Origin: Novosphingobium ginsenosidimutans
GTDB taxonomy: Bacteria; Pseudomonadota; Alphaproteobacteria; Sphingomonadales; Sphingomonadaceae
Direction of reading: 5' to 3'
DNA: 64,000 nucleotides
NCBI RefSeq assembly: GCF_007954425.1
Contig: NZ_CP042345.1
Coordinates: 1,240,001 to 1,304,000, forward strand
The notes beneath the pieces were generated by a model that was not told the origin of the DNA, made no database searches, and saw only the letters and a list, made by a program, of their open reading frames with translations. Within the stretch, counting starts at the first letter, position 1, and each line of letters starts with the position of its first letter. The position numbers and the translations under genes were made by a program. Positions 37,088-46,017 of this stretch are shown piece by piece.

Positions 37088-38596
37088 TTAGGCTCTGGGT
37101 GGCGCCGGTACTAGCGCCACCGGCGCCGCCCTGACCTTGAGTCGGGCGAGCCCGGTGTGTGCTCCATCGTGGTTCGGATCCATCTCCAAAACCTTTTCAA
37201 ATGTGCGGACAGCCAGATCGGGCTGCTTTTCCCGTTCGTACTGTATGGCCAGACGGTGCAGGAATTCGACCGAATCCGGCGCCAGTTCGACCGCGCGTTG
37301 AAAATGGAACAGTGCTTCGCGGCGCCTAAGGCGCGCTGTGATCAGGCCCAGCTTGTACTGCGGAAGCGCTTGGCCGGGAAGCAGCGAAACCGCACGGGCG
37401 AGGTAGGGCTCGGCGAGGCCGGCGTAACCGGCCCGTGCCAGTGTGGTGCCATATCTAAGATAGAACTCGCCAGGCTCCACCTTGGCCTTGGCGACTAATC
37501 CGGTATCGTCGAGGTACTTCATCAGCTCGACAGCTTGCTCATAATTGCCCTGAGCCCTGGCAGCCAGCGCATCCTGGTACAATAGAAGAGGCTTGTCTTT
37601 ATTGACCCATTTCGCCGTATCGGCTTCGATAGCCTGGTAGCCGGGGACATAGCGCGACGCGGCCAATTCCATGATGCGGCTGACCATTTCCTCCCGAACG
37701 TGGATGTTGTCGTCGGCATAGGCAGCGCTGCGCTCACTCAAAGTGACCATCTCGTAACTGGGGAAGTAGTCGACATTGTCGTGCGCGGTACAGAATCGCT
37801 CCGCGGCGGCGCGCAACACCGATTTGCTGTAGGTGTTCGCGGCGATGGCATCCTGGCCCGAATACGTCGCCTTAAAAGGCACAGGCGACACGGACACGAT
37901 CATCTTGAACTCAGGATTGCCATGTGAGCTGAGGATGTCATGCATCGCCTCCAAATCGGCCACGATGTCTTCATAGGATTGGCGACGCAGGCTGTATCGC
38001 TCCGGATCAGCCTTCAACGCTGAGCGGTGCGGCATGCCGTTGAGGTAGAGGCCTGTCCGGCCATCGAACCAGGTTTCAACGAGGCCAAGCGTCACGATGA
38101 TGACCCGGCATTTGGGCAGCACGGCCCCAAGCGCATGAATCTCCGAGCGACGTTCGAGCGCGCGGGCGCGGCTGACTGGAGGCAGGCCGGGGTGGAGATG
38201 CGGATCGCACACCTGGTTCTCGCTGACGGCAATTAGGCCTTCTTCCGGAAACGCGTCGATCCCCAGGATCCAACGGAATTCGTTTACGATGGCAGCCGTG
38301 GTGTATTTGTTGAGAATTTCATTGGGCGTTTCACTGACGCGTTCCTCTGCCGGAACCTCGAGCGTCATGGTGGGAAGCTGGAATCCCAGGCTGGCAAGCT
38401 TCCTTTCTATATTCCGCGCAAAGCACGAGCCGATTGTGAAGATCAAATCATCCCGCGAAAAAGTAAAACTTGGTTGGGAACCGACAACCGTATACTTGCC
38501 CAAGCGATCCCGCGTTTTCCGCCCATCTGGGTAAATGGCGCCCGGTTTCCGCAGGTTGGCCTGGGTTTCATCAACGGAAAAGCTATCGATCGGCAT
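37088..38596 (-). CDS. GSCFA domain protein with C-terminal TPR repeats
   Basis: 502 residues. N-terminal GSCFA domain: FTIGSCFARNIERKL (GSCFA at 56-60), IIVTLGLVETWFDGRTG, IVSVSPVPFKATYSGQDAIAANTYSKSVLRAAAE. GSCFA belongs to the SGNH/GDSL superfamily but its reaction is unknown. The C-terminal ~160 residues are TPR-like (YLRYGTTLARAGYAGLAEPYLARAV; LHRLAIQYEREKQPDLAVRTFEKVLEMDPNHDGAHTGLARL). ATG at 38596; a GTG 60 bp upstream is an alternative. It is minus-strand between plus-strand capsule genes and flanked by transposase remnants. Confidence 0.9.
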   Translation of the reverse strand: MPIDSFSVDETQANLRKPGAIYPDGRKTRDRLGKYTVVGSQPSFTFSRDDLIFTIGSCFARNIERKLASLGFQLPTMTLEVPAEERVSETPNEILNKYTTAAIVNEFRWILGIDAFPEEGLIAVSENQVCDPHLHPGLPPVSRARALERRSEIHALGAVLPKCRVIIVTLGLVETWFDGRTGLYLNGMPHRSALKADPERYSLRRQSYEDIVADLEAMHDILSSHGNPEFKMIVSVSPVPFKATYSGQDAIAANTYSKSVLRAAAERFCTAHDNVDYFPSYEMVTLSERSAAYADDNIHVREEMVSRIMELAASRYVPGYQAIEADTAKWVNKDKPLLLYQDALAARAQGNYEQAVELMKYLDDTGLVAKAKVEPGEFYLRYGTTLARAGYAGLAEPYLARAVSLLPGQALPQYKLGLITARLRRREALFHFQRAVELAPDSVEFLHRLAIQYEREKQPDLAVRTFEKVLEMDPNHDGAHTGLARLKVRAAPVALVPAPPRA

Positions 38597-38840
38597 TGCA
38601 GGGAGGTCCGCTTTACTAGAGCCTGGATGATCTGTCGGTCGCCGCGCCAATACCACAGGACGGCGTGTACCGTCGGGGCTGTGAGGTGGTGAACATACCT
38701 ATCCGAATCAAGCGTATCCGCTTTTCTGTCAAGGTAAGTTAGCTTCACGCCCATCCAAGGCTCAAATTCACCCGCCTTGCAACAAACGGTTGAAGATAAA
38801 TGGTGTGGGCCGATGCCACTTGGACGGAGGCTGTGCGCAG

Positions 38841-39060
38841 ATGGATCTGGCAAGTCACTTGATCAATGGCGAATGGGCAGTTCTGGAGCCGCTCTCCCCG
38901 CGTCATCTGAGGTTGGGCCGACTCCACGGGTGGCCACTTTGGCAGATTGCCGAGACGATGCTCATGATCCTTGCGTCGTGGACTGCCGTGGCGGATGTTG
39001 CCGCTGTCCCTTTCCGGCGGTCTGGACAGTGCGGTGTGCGTATCATTGACAGCTGGAGCG
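38841..39060 (+). mobile_element. IS5-type transposase remnant (N-terminal fragment)
   Basis: MDLASHLINGEWAVLEPLSP, then RLGRLHGWPLWQIAETMLMIL matches the start of IS5-family transposases (MDLARYLLTNEEWALLEPLLP...RLGRPREWPLRQIVEAMLYIL). After MLMIL the homology continues in another frame as CRGGCCRCPFPAVWTVR (compare RGG-PWRMLP-FPPVSTVR), so there is a frameshift, and the rest of the gene is missing. It occupies most of the 524-bp gap between the GSCFA-TPR gene and the FkbM methyltransferase; nothing else is visible there. Confidence 0.6.
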
Positions 39061-39120
39061 CGGGTATCGCGGAAAGTGCGGGCGATCGATCTGTTTGCCT
39101 CCGCTTGAGGTTTCGTGCGG

Positions 39121-39771
39121 TTAGTCTCGGACCATTACGAAGTCCCAGCCCCGCCGATCAACCGCAACCGATATATAACCAAGAGCTTCCAGGTACTCCT
39201 TAGCGGAATACTGGACGTCATCCTTCAGAACCACATGGTTCTGCTCAATGACGATGACCGGGTTACAGCGCTCAATTGTCGCGGCCGCGCCTTGAAGCAC
39301 CTTTTTCTCGAACCCTTCCACATCAATCTTGATGTAGTCGATGTCCTCAAAACCAAAAGAATCGATCGTATGCACGGGTACGATTCTCCCGGTTGCCCCC
39401 TCCTGCATTGCGTGGGTTCCGCCAAACATCATGGTCTCACCTGGCTCAGCCCCGATGGCACAATTGTAATGCGTGACACGGCCTAGATCGACGTTCTTTC
39501 GGAAATCCGGCCAGAGATTGGGGTCGAATGCGTATACATGCGCAAAATCCAGATGGAGGTAGCGGGTGAACTCTCCGACGCGGCAGCCAATATCGAGCGC
39601 ATTGCGAAAATTCCGGATATACGGCTTGCTTAGTTCGTAGGTTATTTTGCACGCGTGCTGAGGATACTCGCGGTGTCCGTCAGGCGAATAGAGGAAGTCT
39701 CGCTCTGCCCACTCCGGTTGGTAAGGATTGTCTTGCCATTCCGTTGGGTTGGGCAAAGCACGGTTTGGCAT
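39121..39771 (-). CDS. FkbM family methyltransferase
   Basis: 216-residue SAM-dependent methyltransferase: nucleotide loop ALDIGCRVGEFTRYL, VYAFDPN, and the FkbM signature IDYIKIDVEGFEKKVLQGAAATI. FkbM enzymes O-methylate sugars or polyketides; in a capsule locus sugar O-methylation is likely. The glycine loop has C-R instead of the common A-N. It directly adjoins the transposase remnant at its 3' side, on the strand opposite kdsA. Confidence 0.88.
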   Translation of the reverse strand: MPNRALPNPTEWQDNPYQPEWAERDFLYSPDGHREYPQHACKITYELSKPYIRNFRNALDIGCRVGEFTRYLHLDFAHVYAFDPNLWPDFRKNVDLGRVTHYNCAIGAEPGETMMFGGTHAMQEGATGRIVPVHTIDSFGFEDIDYIKIDVEGFEKKVLQGAAATIERCNPVIVIEQNHVVLKDDVQYSAKEYLEALGYISVAVDRRGWDFVMVRD

Positions 39772-40040
39772 GGTACTATATCCGGCAGCGATTGCTATGT
39801 TTAGGCGGGAGCATGCTTATGTCCAAGCCGATGCTGCCGGGCAAGGCATATGTTGCAGTTTCCATGCCGGGCCTGCGCATCTGATTGCGGGGTCCACCTC
39901 ATGGCCTAACACGCCAGGTTCTTCACAACACCAGTTTGGCGGTCCTTGTCTTTGCGCTGTCGATCCGACGTTGCCAAAATCAGGCAGAACTGTAGAGGGT
40001 TGACGTAGCATCGCTGTTTCTTTCCCAAAGGATCAAGCCA

Positions 40041-40883
40041 TTGTATTCAAAAGTTGAAGTTGCCGGCGGAGTCTCATTTGCCAACGATATGCCATTTGTC
40101 CTGATAGGCGGCATGAACGTGATCGAGGATCGCGACATCGTGATGGAAGTTGCAGGGCATTTCGTTACGGTGACCCGCGAACTTGGCGTTCCGTACGTAT
40201 TTAAGGCCTCGTTTGACAAAGCGAACCGCTCCTCGATTTCTTCCTTCCGCGGACCGGGACTGGAAGCGGGCCTGAGTGTTCTTGCAGAGGTCAAGGCGCG
40301 GTTCGGGGTGCCGGTGCTGACTGATGTGCACGAACCACACCAAGCCGAGCCTGCTGCCGAAGTGGCGGATATCATCCAGCTGCCGGCCTTCCTCGCCCGC
40401 CAGACCGATCTGGTCGTGGCAATGGCCCGCACGGGTGCAGCGATCAATGTCAAGAAGCCGCAATTTCTCGCCCCCCAGGAAATGCCGCACATCATTCGCA
40501 AATGCCGCGAAGCGGGTAATGACCGGGTGATCCTGTGCGAGCGTGGGTCGAGCTTCGGGTACAATAATCTGGTCGTCGACATGCTGGGCATGGACATGAT
40601 GAAGGAGTACGCCCCGGTGGTGTTCGATGCCACCCATGCGCTCCAGCGGCCGGGCGGCCGCAGTGACAGCGCTGACGGTCGCCGCGCTCAGGCAACTGCG
40701 CTTGCCCGTTCGGGCATGGCGCTGGGCATCGCCGGGCTGTTCCTTGAAGCCCATCCCGATCCAGAAATGGCATTGTGCGATGGCCCTTGTGCACTGCCAC
40801 TCGATCAACTCCGCGGCTATTTAGAGCAAATGCTCGCAGTTGATCGGCTCGTGAAGTCGATGCCGACTATCGTCAGTGGTTAA
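40041..40883 (+). CDS. kdsA: 3-deoxy-8-phosphooctulonate synthase
   Basis: 280 residues. Condenses arabinose-5-phosphate with phosphoenolpyruvate to Kdo-8-phosphate. Motifs: [82 protein letters not shown]26 in GGMNVIE marks the metal-independent class (metal-dependent enzymes have Cys). TTG start at 40041 with AAAGGA 8 bp upstream. It heads a plus-strand run of decorating genes; a second chromosomal kdsA for LPS may exist outside the window. Confidence 0.95.
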   Translation: MYSKVEVAGGVSFANDMPFVLIGGMNVIEDRDIVMEVAGHFVTVTRELGVPYVFKASFDKANRSSISSFRGPGLEAGLSVLAEVKARFGVPVLTDVHEPHQAEPAAEVADIIQLPAFLARQTDLVVAMARTGAAINVKKPQFLAPQEMPHIIRKCREAGNDRVILCERGSSFGYNNLVVDMLGMDMMKEYAPVVFDATHALQRPGGRSDSADGRRAQATALARSGMALGIAGLFLEAHPDPEMALCDGPCALPLDQLRGYLEQMLAVDRLVKSMPTIVSG

Positions 40884-40917
40884 TTTGCCTGCCGCAGGTT
40901 TAGAATGGGACTCAAAG

Positions 40918-41670
40918 ATGACCAATCGCATCATGCTATTTGGTGACAGCCATTCGTATGCAATGCAGCGTGCGGCAGAACGGCGGGATAAGAAGCGGCT
41001 TGAAGTGCCAATCGCGATTCATCGTTTGCTTAAGCAAAAGAACGACGTGATTATCGGCGACACCACGCTTGAACAGTTCGTTGAGAAGATACGGAAACTA
41101 ACGCCAGATGATTCTGTCATTTCAATGATCGGTGGAAATCAGCATGCCGTATTCAGTACGATCCAGCATCCCCGACCTTTCGATTTCTTGGAGCCATCGC
41201 GGCCGGACTGGGTGCCAGCCACCGGAAGTGAAATAATTCCCTATGCGGTACTTCGAGCAAATTTCGCAGAGGGCATTGCAGGGGGGGACGGGAAGTCGAT
41301 AATGGCGCTGCGAGATGCCACAGCCGCGCATGTGGTTCATGTATTGCCGCCGCCGCCCAAGCGGGACACGGCACACATCCTCAAGCACCACGAAAGCAAG
41401 TTTGCTGAAGACAACATTGCCAAACTGGGTGTTTCTTCTGCCGAACTACGGATGAAATGCTGGATTCTTCAAAAGGATGTGCTCGTCAAATTCTGCCGAA
41501 AGATCGATGTTGAGGTCATGTTTCCGCCTGAGGAAGCGTGCGACGCCGATGGCTTCCTTCTGCCCGAATACTACGCGAACGATGCGACCCATGCGAACCC
41601 ATCTTATGGTGAGCTGATCATGCAGAAGCTCGAGTCACGCTGGCTGACCCGCGCCGCGATTGGAGACTGA
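40918..41670 (+). CDS. SGNH-hydrolase-like protein
   Basis: 250 residues. Block I IMLFGDSHSYAM (GDSHS 9-13), block III-like MIGGNQHAV (GGN 72-74) and block V-like NDATHANPSYGEL (D222-x2-H225) fit an SGNH/GDSL serine hydrolase or acyltransferase. No signal peptide, so it acts in the cytoplasm. It may add or remove acyl groups on sugar intermediates, as inferred from position between kdsA and the GSCFA gene. Contains a G7 run at 41281-41287. No named family recognised beyond the superfamily. Confidence 0.75.
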   Translation: MTNRIMLFGDSHSYAMQRAAERRDKKRLEVPIAIHRLLKQKNDVIIGDTTLEQFVEKIRKLTPDDSVISMIGGNQHAVFSTIQHPRPFDFLEPSRPDWVPATGSEIIPYAVLRANFAEGIAGGDGKSIMALRDATAAHVVHVLPPPPKRDTAHILKHHESKFAEDNIAKLGVSSAELRMKCWILQKDVLVKFCRKIDVEVMFPPEEACDADGFLLPEYYANDATHANPSYGELIMQKLESRWLTRAAIGD

Positions 41671-41674
41671 GGTC

Positions 41675-42769
41675 GTGAAGGAGCACCCATACAAACAAGC
41701 TCCGGCGCACAGTTTCTGGCGCCGCTCGCTCGCCGACATAGAGCCTAGCCAAGTTGACCCCGTCGTCAATTTTCCCATCCGCATCGATCCGAACACGCGG
41801 GTGGCCACGGCCGGCAGCTGCTTTGCGCAGCATATCGCGCGATACCTGCGCAACAGCGGCTTCAATTACTATGTTACCGAACCCGGCCATCCGATCCTTC
41901 CGGAATTGGTGCGGACGAAGAATAACTATGGCTTGTTTTCAGCGCGGTACGGCAACATCTATACCGCTCGCCAGCTGATCCAGCTGGTTGAACGAGCTTA
42001 TGGTCGGTTCGTTCCAGTCGAATCCGTCTGGCAAGAAGCCGACGACGTCTTCCTGGATCCATTTCGGCCGTCGGCTCAGCCCGGAGGTTTCATCTCGCAG
42101 CTGGAACTCGAACTTGACCGCACCCAACACCTGGCGGCGGTGCGCGAGATGCTAGAGACGCTCGACGTCTTCGTCTTTACGCTCGGGCTTACCGAATGTT
42201 GGATGTCGCGACAGGACGGGGCGGTCTTTCCGATCTGCCCCGGTGTCGAAGGCGGAGTGTTCGATCCTGATCGCCATGTATTCTACAATCAGACGCTGGA
42301 CGATGTCATTGCGGACATGACCAGCTTCCTGATGATGCTCGCGCGGATCAATCCACGCGCCCAGGTCATCCTGACCGTATCGCCCGTGCCGCTTGCGGCC
42401 ACGGCGCGGCATGACCAGCACGTTCTCGCCGCCACTACCTATTCAAAGTCCGTGCTGCGCGTCGCGGCAGAAACATTGGCGACGCGATTTGCTCATGTCG
42501 CCTACTTCCCTTCCTACGAGATCATCACCGGCGCATTCAACCGCGGCGGATATTTTGCTCCCGATCTGCGCAACGTGGTCGAGAGCGGAGTTTCCCATGT
42601 CATGGGACTTTTCATGAAGCACGCGACCGGGCCGCGAATGGAAGCTGGCACGAAGAACGAGAACCCCAGCGACAGCAGTTTCCCTGCTGGCCAAGGCGAT
42701 GCCTATCTCGATCTGGCGCGGCACGTAGTTGAGGTCGAATGCGACGAAGCTGCACTCGACCGGCCATGA
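41675..42769 (+). CDS. GSCFA domain protein
   Basis: 364 residues. RVATAGSCFAQHIARYLRNSGF (GSCFA 47-51), FVFTLGLTECWMSRQDGAVFP, ILTVSPVPLAATARHDQHVLAATTYSKSVLRVAAE and HVAYFPSYEII cover the whole GSCFA domain; the TPR part of the other copy is lacking. The two copies share the SPVP...TYSKSVLR block strongly, so they are paralogues. GTG start at 41675 with GAGG upstream; a TTG at 41660 is possible. It starts 4 bp after the SGNH gene. Confidence 0.88.
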   Translation: MKEHPYKQAPAHSFWRRSLADIEPSQVDPVVNFPIRIDPNTRVATAGSCFAQHIARYLRNSGFNYYVTEPGHPILPELVRTKNNYGLFSARYGNIYTARQLIQLVERAYGRFVPVESVWQEADDVFLDPFRPSAQPGGFISQLELELDRTQHLAAVREMLETLDVFVFTLGLTECWMSRQDGAVFPICPGVEGGVFDPDRHVFYNQTLDDVIADMTSFLMMLARINPRAQVILTVSPVPLAATARHDQHVLAATTYSKSVLRVAAETLATRFAHVAYFPSYEIITGAFNRGGYFAPDLRNVVESGVSHVMGLFMKHATGPRMEAGTKNENPSDSSFPAGQGDAYLDLARHVVEVECDEAALDRP

Positions 42770-42817
42770 GGAGCATCGCCAGCCCGCGGCCACGCCAGAC
42801 AATTCCGGAATAACGCT

Positions 42818-43861
42818 TTGAACCTGTTCGATCTCGCACGACGCCAAGACGCAAACCTTTTGCTTGATGGCGAGGTGGTCGTTTCCAAACAATCATATGC
42901 CGACGGTGTCTGGCGCGGCTTGGCTGTTCCGCGGGGCGCAGCTTTCCGGATTCTCGATATCCGGCGTTTTGTTACTTTTCGGCACTTCCCTGAACAGATT
43001 GGATGGCGGCTCGAAGTTCCCACCGGCGGGACGGCTCGCCTGCGCCTATTGTCGCGCGACGAACATATGGTTGTTGGCGAGGTAATCTACACTGAAGGCG
43101 TTCACGCGGTGAAAATGCCCTGGCCACTCGCACCATGCGGCGCAGTCGATCTTGAAGTTGCGTTCTTCAGCACGAGGCCACAGCCCTTGTTTGTCGGGGA
43201 CCACCGACTTTTGTCACGGCAATGGCTTTACGATCACTGCACCGGCCGCGGGGTGGAGATCGGACCCGGCCCGGTTCCTCAAATCCTACCCCAAACTGAA
43301 CGCGATGTTTCCTATCTGGAACAGATGCCGGCCGAGGACTGGAACCGGCTCTATAACGGCGGAGGGAAGTACCCGGTTCGCCCCGAACTCTGGTCGAGTT
43401 ACATCGTTGGTGAAGCCTCGAACCTGCCGGTGCCGGACGGTTCACTTGACTTTATCTTTGGCAGCCATGTCTTCGAACATTTGGCTAACCCCATCGGCCA
43501 TTTGCAGCGCTGGTATGCCAAGCTGAAGCCAGGTGGCAAAGTCGCCATGGTGGTGCCGGACTTGCATGGGACAAAAGATTCCGTTCATCATCGCTGCTCG
43601 CTCGACAGTATGATTGACGAGTTTCGGCGCGACATCTGGTTGCCAGAGCCCGAACACTATTCGCGCCACCTCCGGCGCAGCGTCGATGACCCGCGCTTGA
43701 TCGCCTTGATGGAGCGCGGTGAATCGATCCATGTCCACTACTACGATAATATCAATTGCCAGCAGTTGCTTGATTTCGCTGTCCGTGAGCAGGGCTATGT
43801 TGACTACGTGATCAACCATACGCCCAATCATAAGGACTTCCATTTCCTGCTGGTTCGCTAA
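42818..43861 (+). CDS. SAM-dependent methyltransferase
   Basis: 347 residues. The C-terminal half is a class I methyltransferase: GRGVEIGPGPVPQILPQTE (SAM loop), LPVPDGSLDFIFGSHVFEHLANPIGHLQRWYAKLKPGGKVAMVVPD, and HHRCSLDSMIDEF. The N-terminal ~130 residues (VPTGGTARLRLLSRDEH, VIYTEGVHAVKMPWPLAPCG) form a beta-rich domain I do not recognise. TTG start at 42818 with GGAA upstream. Likely methylates a capsule sugar or residue. Confidence 0.82.
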   Translation: MNLFDLARRQDANLLLDGEVVVSKQSYADGVWRGLAVPRGAAFRILDIRRFVTFRHFPEQIGWRLEVPTGGTARLRLLSRDEHMVVGEVIYTEGVHAVKMPWPLAPCGAVDLEVAFFSTRPQPLFVGDHRLLSRQWLYDHCTGRGVEIGPGPVPQILPQTERDVSYLEQMPAEDWNRLYNGGGKYPVRPELWSSYIVGEASNLPVPDGSLDFIFGSHVFEHLANPIGHLQRWYAKLKPGGKVAMVVPDLHGTKDSVHHRCSLDSMIDEFRRDIWLPEPEHYSRHLRRSVDDPRLIALMERGESIHVHYYDNINCQQLLDFAVREQGYVDYVINHTPNHKDFHFLLVR

Positions 43862-43882
43862 ATTCCGCGTGGGGGCAATGCA

Positions 43883-45016
43883 ATGTCGCAATTGGTACTA
43901 GTCACCGGCGGAGCCGGCTTTATCGGCACCCACCTGGTGCATAAGCTCCTTGAAGCGGGGTTGCGGGTTCGAATACTCGACAACCTGTCGCCGCAAATAC
44001 ACGGGACTGAGGCGCATTTGCATTATGAACCGCCTGTTGGCGTCGATTTCGTGCTGGGCGATGTCACCTCTCGTGACGATGTGATGCGCGCAATCGACGA
44101 GGTGAGCACCATCGTGCATCTCGCTGCCGAAACGGGCACAGGCCAATCGATGTACGAGATTGACCGATACTATCGGGTCAATGTCCAGGCGACCGCCTTG
44201 ATATTCGATGTGCTTGCCAACCGAGCTGACCGACAAGTGTCGAACTTCGTGTTGGCATCGAGCCGCTCGGTCTATGGCGAAGGCGCGTACAATTGTTCGG
44301 CCTGTGCCGCACGCCGCTTCCCCCCCCCCCGTCAGCAGCAGCAACTGGCCCGGCACGATTGGGAACCTCGTTGCAGCGAATGTGAAGGCGCGCTTGAGCC
44401 TGTGCCGACCCGTGAGGACGACAAGCTGCAACCGGCGTCCATCTACGCCGCAACGAAACTGGCCCAAGAGGACTTAGTCCGGGTTGCAGCATCCGCGCAG
44501 GGGCTGGCCCACTCCGTGCTTCGCTTCCAGAACGTCTACGGTGAAGGCCAGTCGCTTGCCAACCCGTACACCGGCATTCTCTCGATCTTCTCCACGCGCA
44601 TCAGGCTTGGCCTGTCGTTGCCGATTTTCGAGGATGGCTCTGAAACTCGGGACTTTGTGCATGTCGATGACGTCGCCGAAGCCGTGCTCGCCAGTGTTCT
44701 GACCCCCGCCGCTGCCGGTGTAACCGCCAATGTTGGGTCGGGCCGCGCGACTTCAATCTTCGAAGTAGCGACCTTGCTCGCCAATATCATGGATGCGCGT
44801 GAGATGCCGCACGTGAGCGGAGCCTATCGGGTCGGCGACATACGACACAATTTTGCCGATCTGGGCCAGTTGCAGGCCAGTTTCGGGGTAACGCCGCAAG
44901 TCTCGCTTGAGCACGGATTGCGACGATTTGTTGACTGGGTAGGGACCCAGCCAATCCCCGAAGACCAGTTAGATAAAGCCAACGAAGAACTTCGCAAAAG
45001 GAACCTCGCAGGATGA
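43883..45016 (+). CDS. NAD-dependent epimerase, dTDP-L-rhamnose 4-epimerase-like, with poly-C tract
   Basis: 377-residue extended SDR. GGAGFIG at 9-15, ASSRSVYGEG, and the YAATK pair Y188/K192. An insert with two CxxC pairs (C138/C141 and C164/C167) forms a zinc-ribbon-like knuckle, a feature I associate with epimerases annotated as dTDP-L-rhamnose 4-epimerase (product dTDP-6-deoxy-L-talose). The insert codon run TTC-CCC-CCC-CCC-C holds an 11-C tract at 44320-44330; the frame is open here. Overlaps the next gene by ATGA. Confidence 0.85.
   Translation: MSQLVLVTGGAGFIGTHLVHKLLEAGLRVRILDNLSPQIHGTEAHLHYEPPVGVDFVLGDVTSRDDVMRAIDEVSTIVHLAAETGTGQSMYEIDRYYRVNVQATALIFDVLANRADRQVSNFVLASSRSVYGEGAYNCSACAARRFPPPRQQQQLARHDWEPRCSECEGALEPVPTREDDKLQPASIYAATKLAQEDLVRVAASAQGLAHSVLRFQNVYGEGQSLANPYTGILSIFSTRIRLGLSLPIFEDGSETRDFVHVDDVAEAVLASVLTPAAAGVTANVGSGRATSIFEVATLLANIMDAREMPHVSGAYRVGDIRHNFADLGQLQASFGVTPQVSLEHGLRRFVDWVGTQPIPEDQLDKANEELRKRNLAG
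44320..44330 (+). repeat. 11-C homopolymer inside the epimerase gene
   Basis: Eleven consecutive C residues at 44320-44330 encode F-P-P-P between the two CxxC pairs. One extra C leads to a stop at 44383-44385; one C fewer leads to a stop at 44475-44477. Either change removes the Tyr188/Lys192 catalytic pair. Length and position are those of a slippage-prone contingency tract. Confidence 0.85.
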
Positions 45017-46011
45017 TCAAGTGGCTCAGTAAGCTCGGACTGCGGCCGTTACGGCCACCGGTCGCGGCAGAGCTGCCAGCTGTCCAGACCCAGGCGTCTG
45101 CGGAAATGCGAGTTCAGACCAAATGGTTTGACCAGGCATATGCGGAAGTGGAGCACCTTGGTGAGATCATGCGATTTGCGACGACCGGCAAGTCGAGCGT
45201 AAAGCGAGTTCGTAGCCTCTTCGACAAGGAGCCGATAACGCTTGCTTGGATCGACAGTTTCGCAAGCGGAGAGGTACTCTACGACGTCGGTGCGAATGTC
45301 GGGATGTATACGATCTACGCGGCGATTATGCGCCAGATTAAGGTCCACGCATTCGAACCCGAGGCGCTTAATTACGCCGAGCTTAACAAGAACATCTACC
45401 TAAATGGGCTGCACGGTCAGGTTTTGGCGTATTGCCTTGCCCTCTCGGATGTGGACAAGGTCGACCGGCTGCTGCTCAGCGATTTTGGGCTCGGCATTTC
45501 CTACCATGACTTTGAGGAAAATAGCTGGACCGAGGACAAGACCTTTGCTCCGGACTGGACCGTTGCCCGCGACGACCGCAAGCCGCAGGGGTGCATCGGT
45601 CGCCGGTTCGACAGCCTGACCCAGGATGGTTTGCCGTTTCCGGACCATATCAAGATCGACGTCGATGGCCTTGAGTACAGGGTCATTGCTGGGATGGCGT
45701 CCACGCTGCGCGACCCGCGGCTGAAATCGCTGTTGATCGAGATTAACTTCGATAATCCAAAGAATCTTGCCGTCATCGATGCGCTAACCGAAATGGGCTG
45801 GCGTTTCTCGTGGGACCAGTTGCGGATCAACCGGAAGGTCAAGTTCACGGTAGAGCAGATCAAGGACTATCAGGCGCGCGGCGTAGGTGGCCTTAACTAC
45901 ATATTCTACCGCGATGCACGATACGATGCTTACTTTAAGGCGCTGTTCGAGCGTTATGTTCCCGGTATTGCGCTGGACACCCGCGATCTTTTGCCGCTCC
46001 CAGATGCTTGA
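45013..46011 (+). CDS. FkbM family methyltransferase
   Basis: 332 residues. SAM loop LYDVGANVGMYTIYAA, VHAFEPEALNYAELNKNIYLNGL and the FkbM signature HIKIDVDGLEYRVIAGMASTL. About 80 residues N-terminal to the domain carry no family motif. Second FkbM enzyme of the window, clearly different from the one at 39121. ATG overlaps the epimerase stop; convergent with the large glycosyltransferase operon, 6 bp apart. Confidence 0.9.
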   Translation: MIKWLSKLGLRPLRPPVAAELPAVQTQASAEMRVQTKWFDQAYAEVEHLGEIMRFATTGKSSVKRVRSLFDKEPITLAWIDSFASGEVLYDVGANVGMYTIYAAIMRQIKVHAFEPEALNYAELNKNIYLNGLHGQVLAYCLALSDVDKVDRLLLSDFGLGISYHDFEENSWTEDKTFAPDWTVARDDRKPQGCIGRRFDSLTQDGLPFPDHIKIDVDGLEYRVIAGMASTLRDPRLKSLLIEINFDNPKNLAVIDALTEMGWRFSWDQLRINRKVKFTVEQIKDYQARGVGGLNYIFYRDARYDAYFKALFERYVPGIALDTRDLLPLPDA

Positions 46012-46017
46012 GCGGAT

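Noticed and set aside
39772..40040. Possible gene or IS fragment before kdsA
   Set aside because: No frame gives a recognisable protein; only a weak TTGACG near 39998 is visible, too little to call a promoter.
41281..41287. G7 run in the SGNH gene as a second phase-variation tract
   Set aside because: Seven G residues are common by chance in high-GC DNA; the run is much shorter than the 11-C tract.
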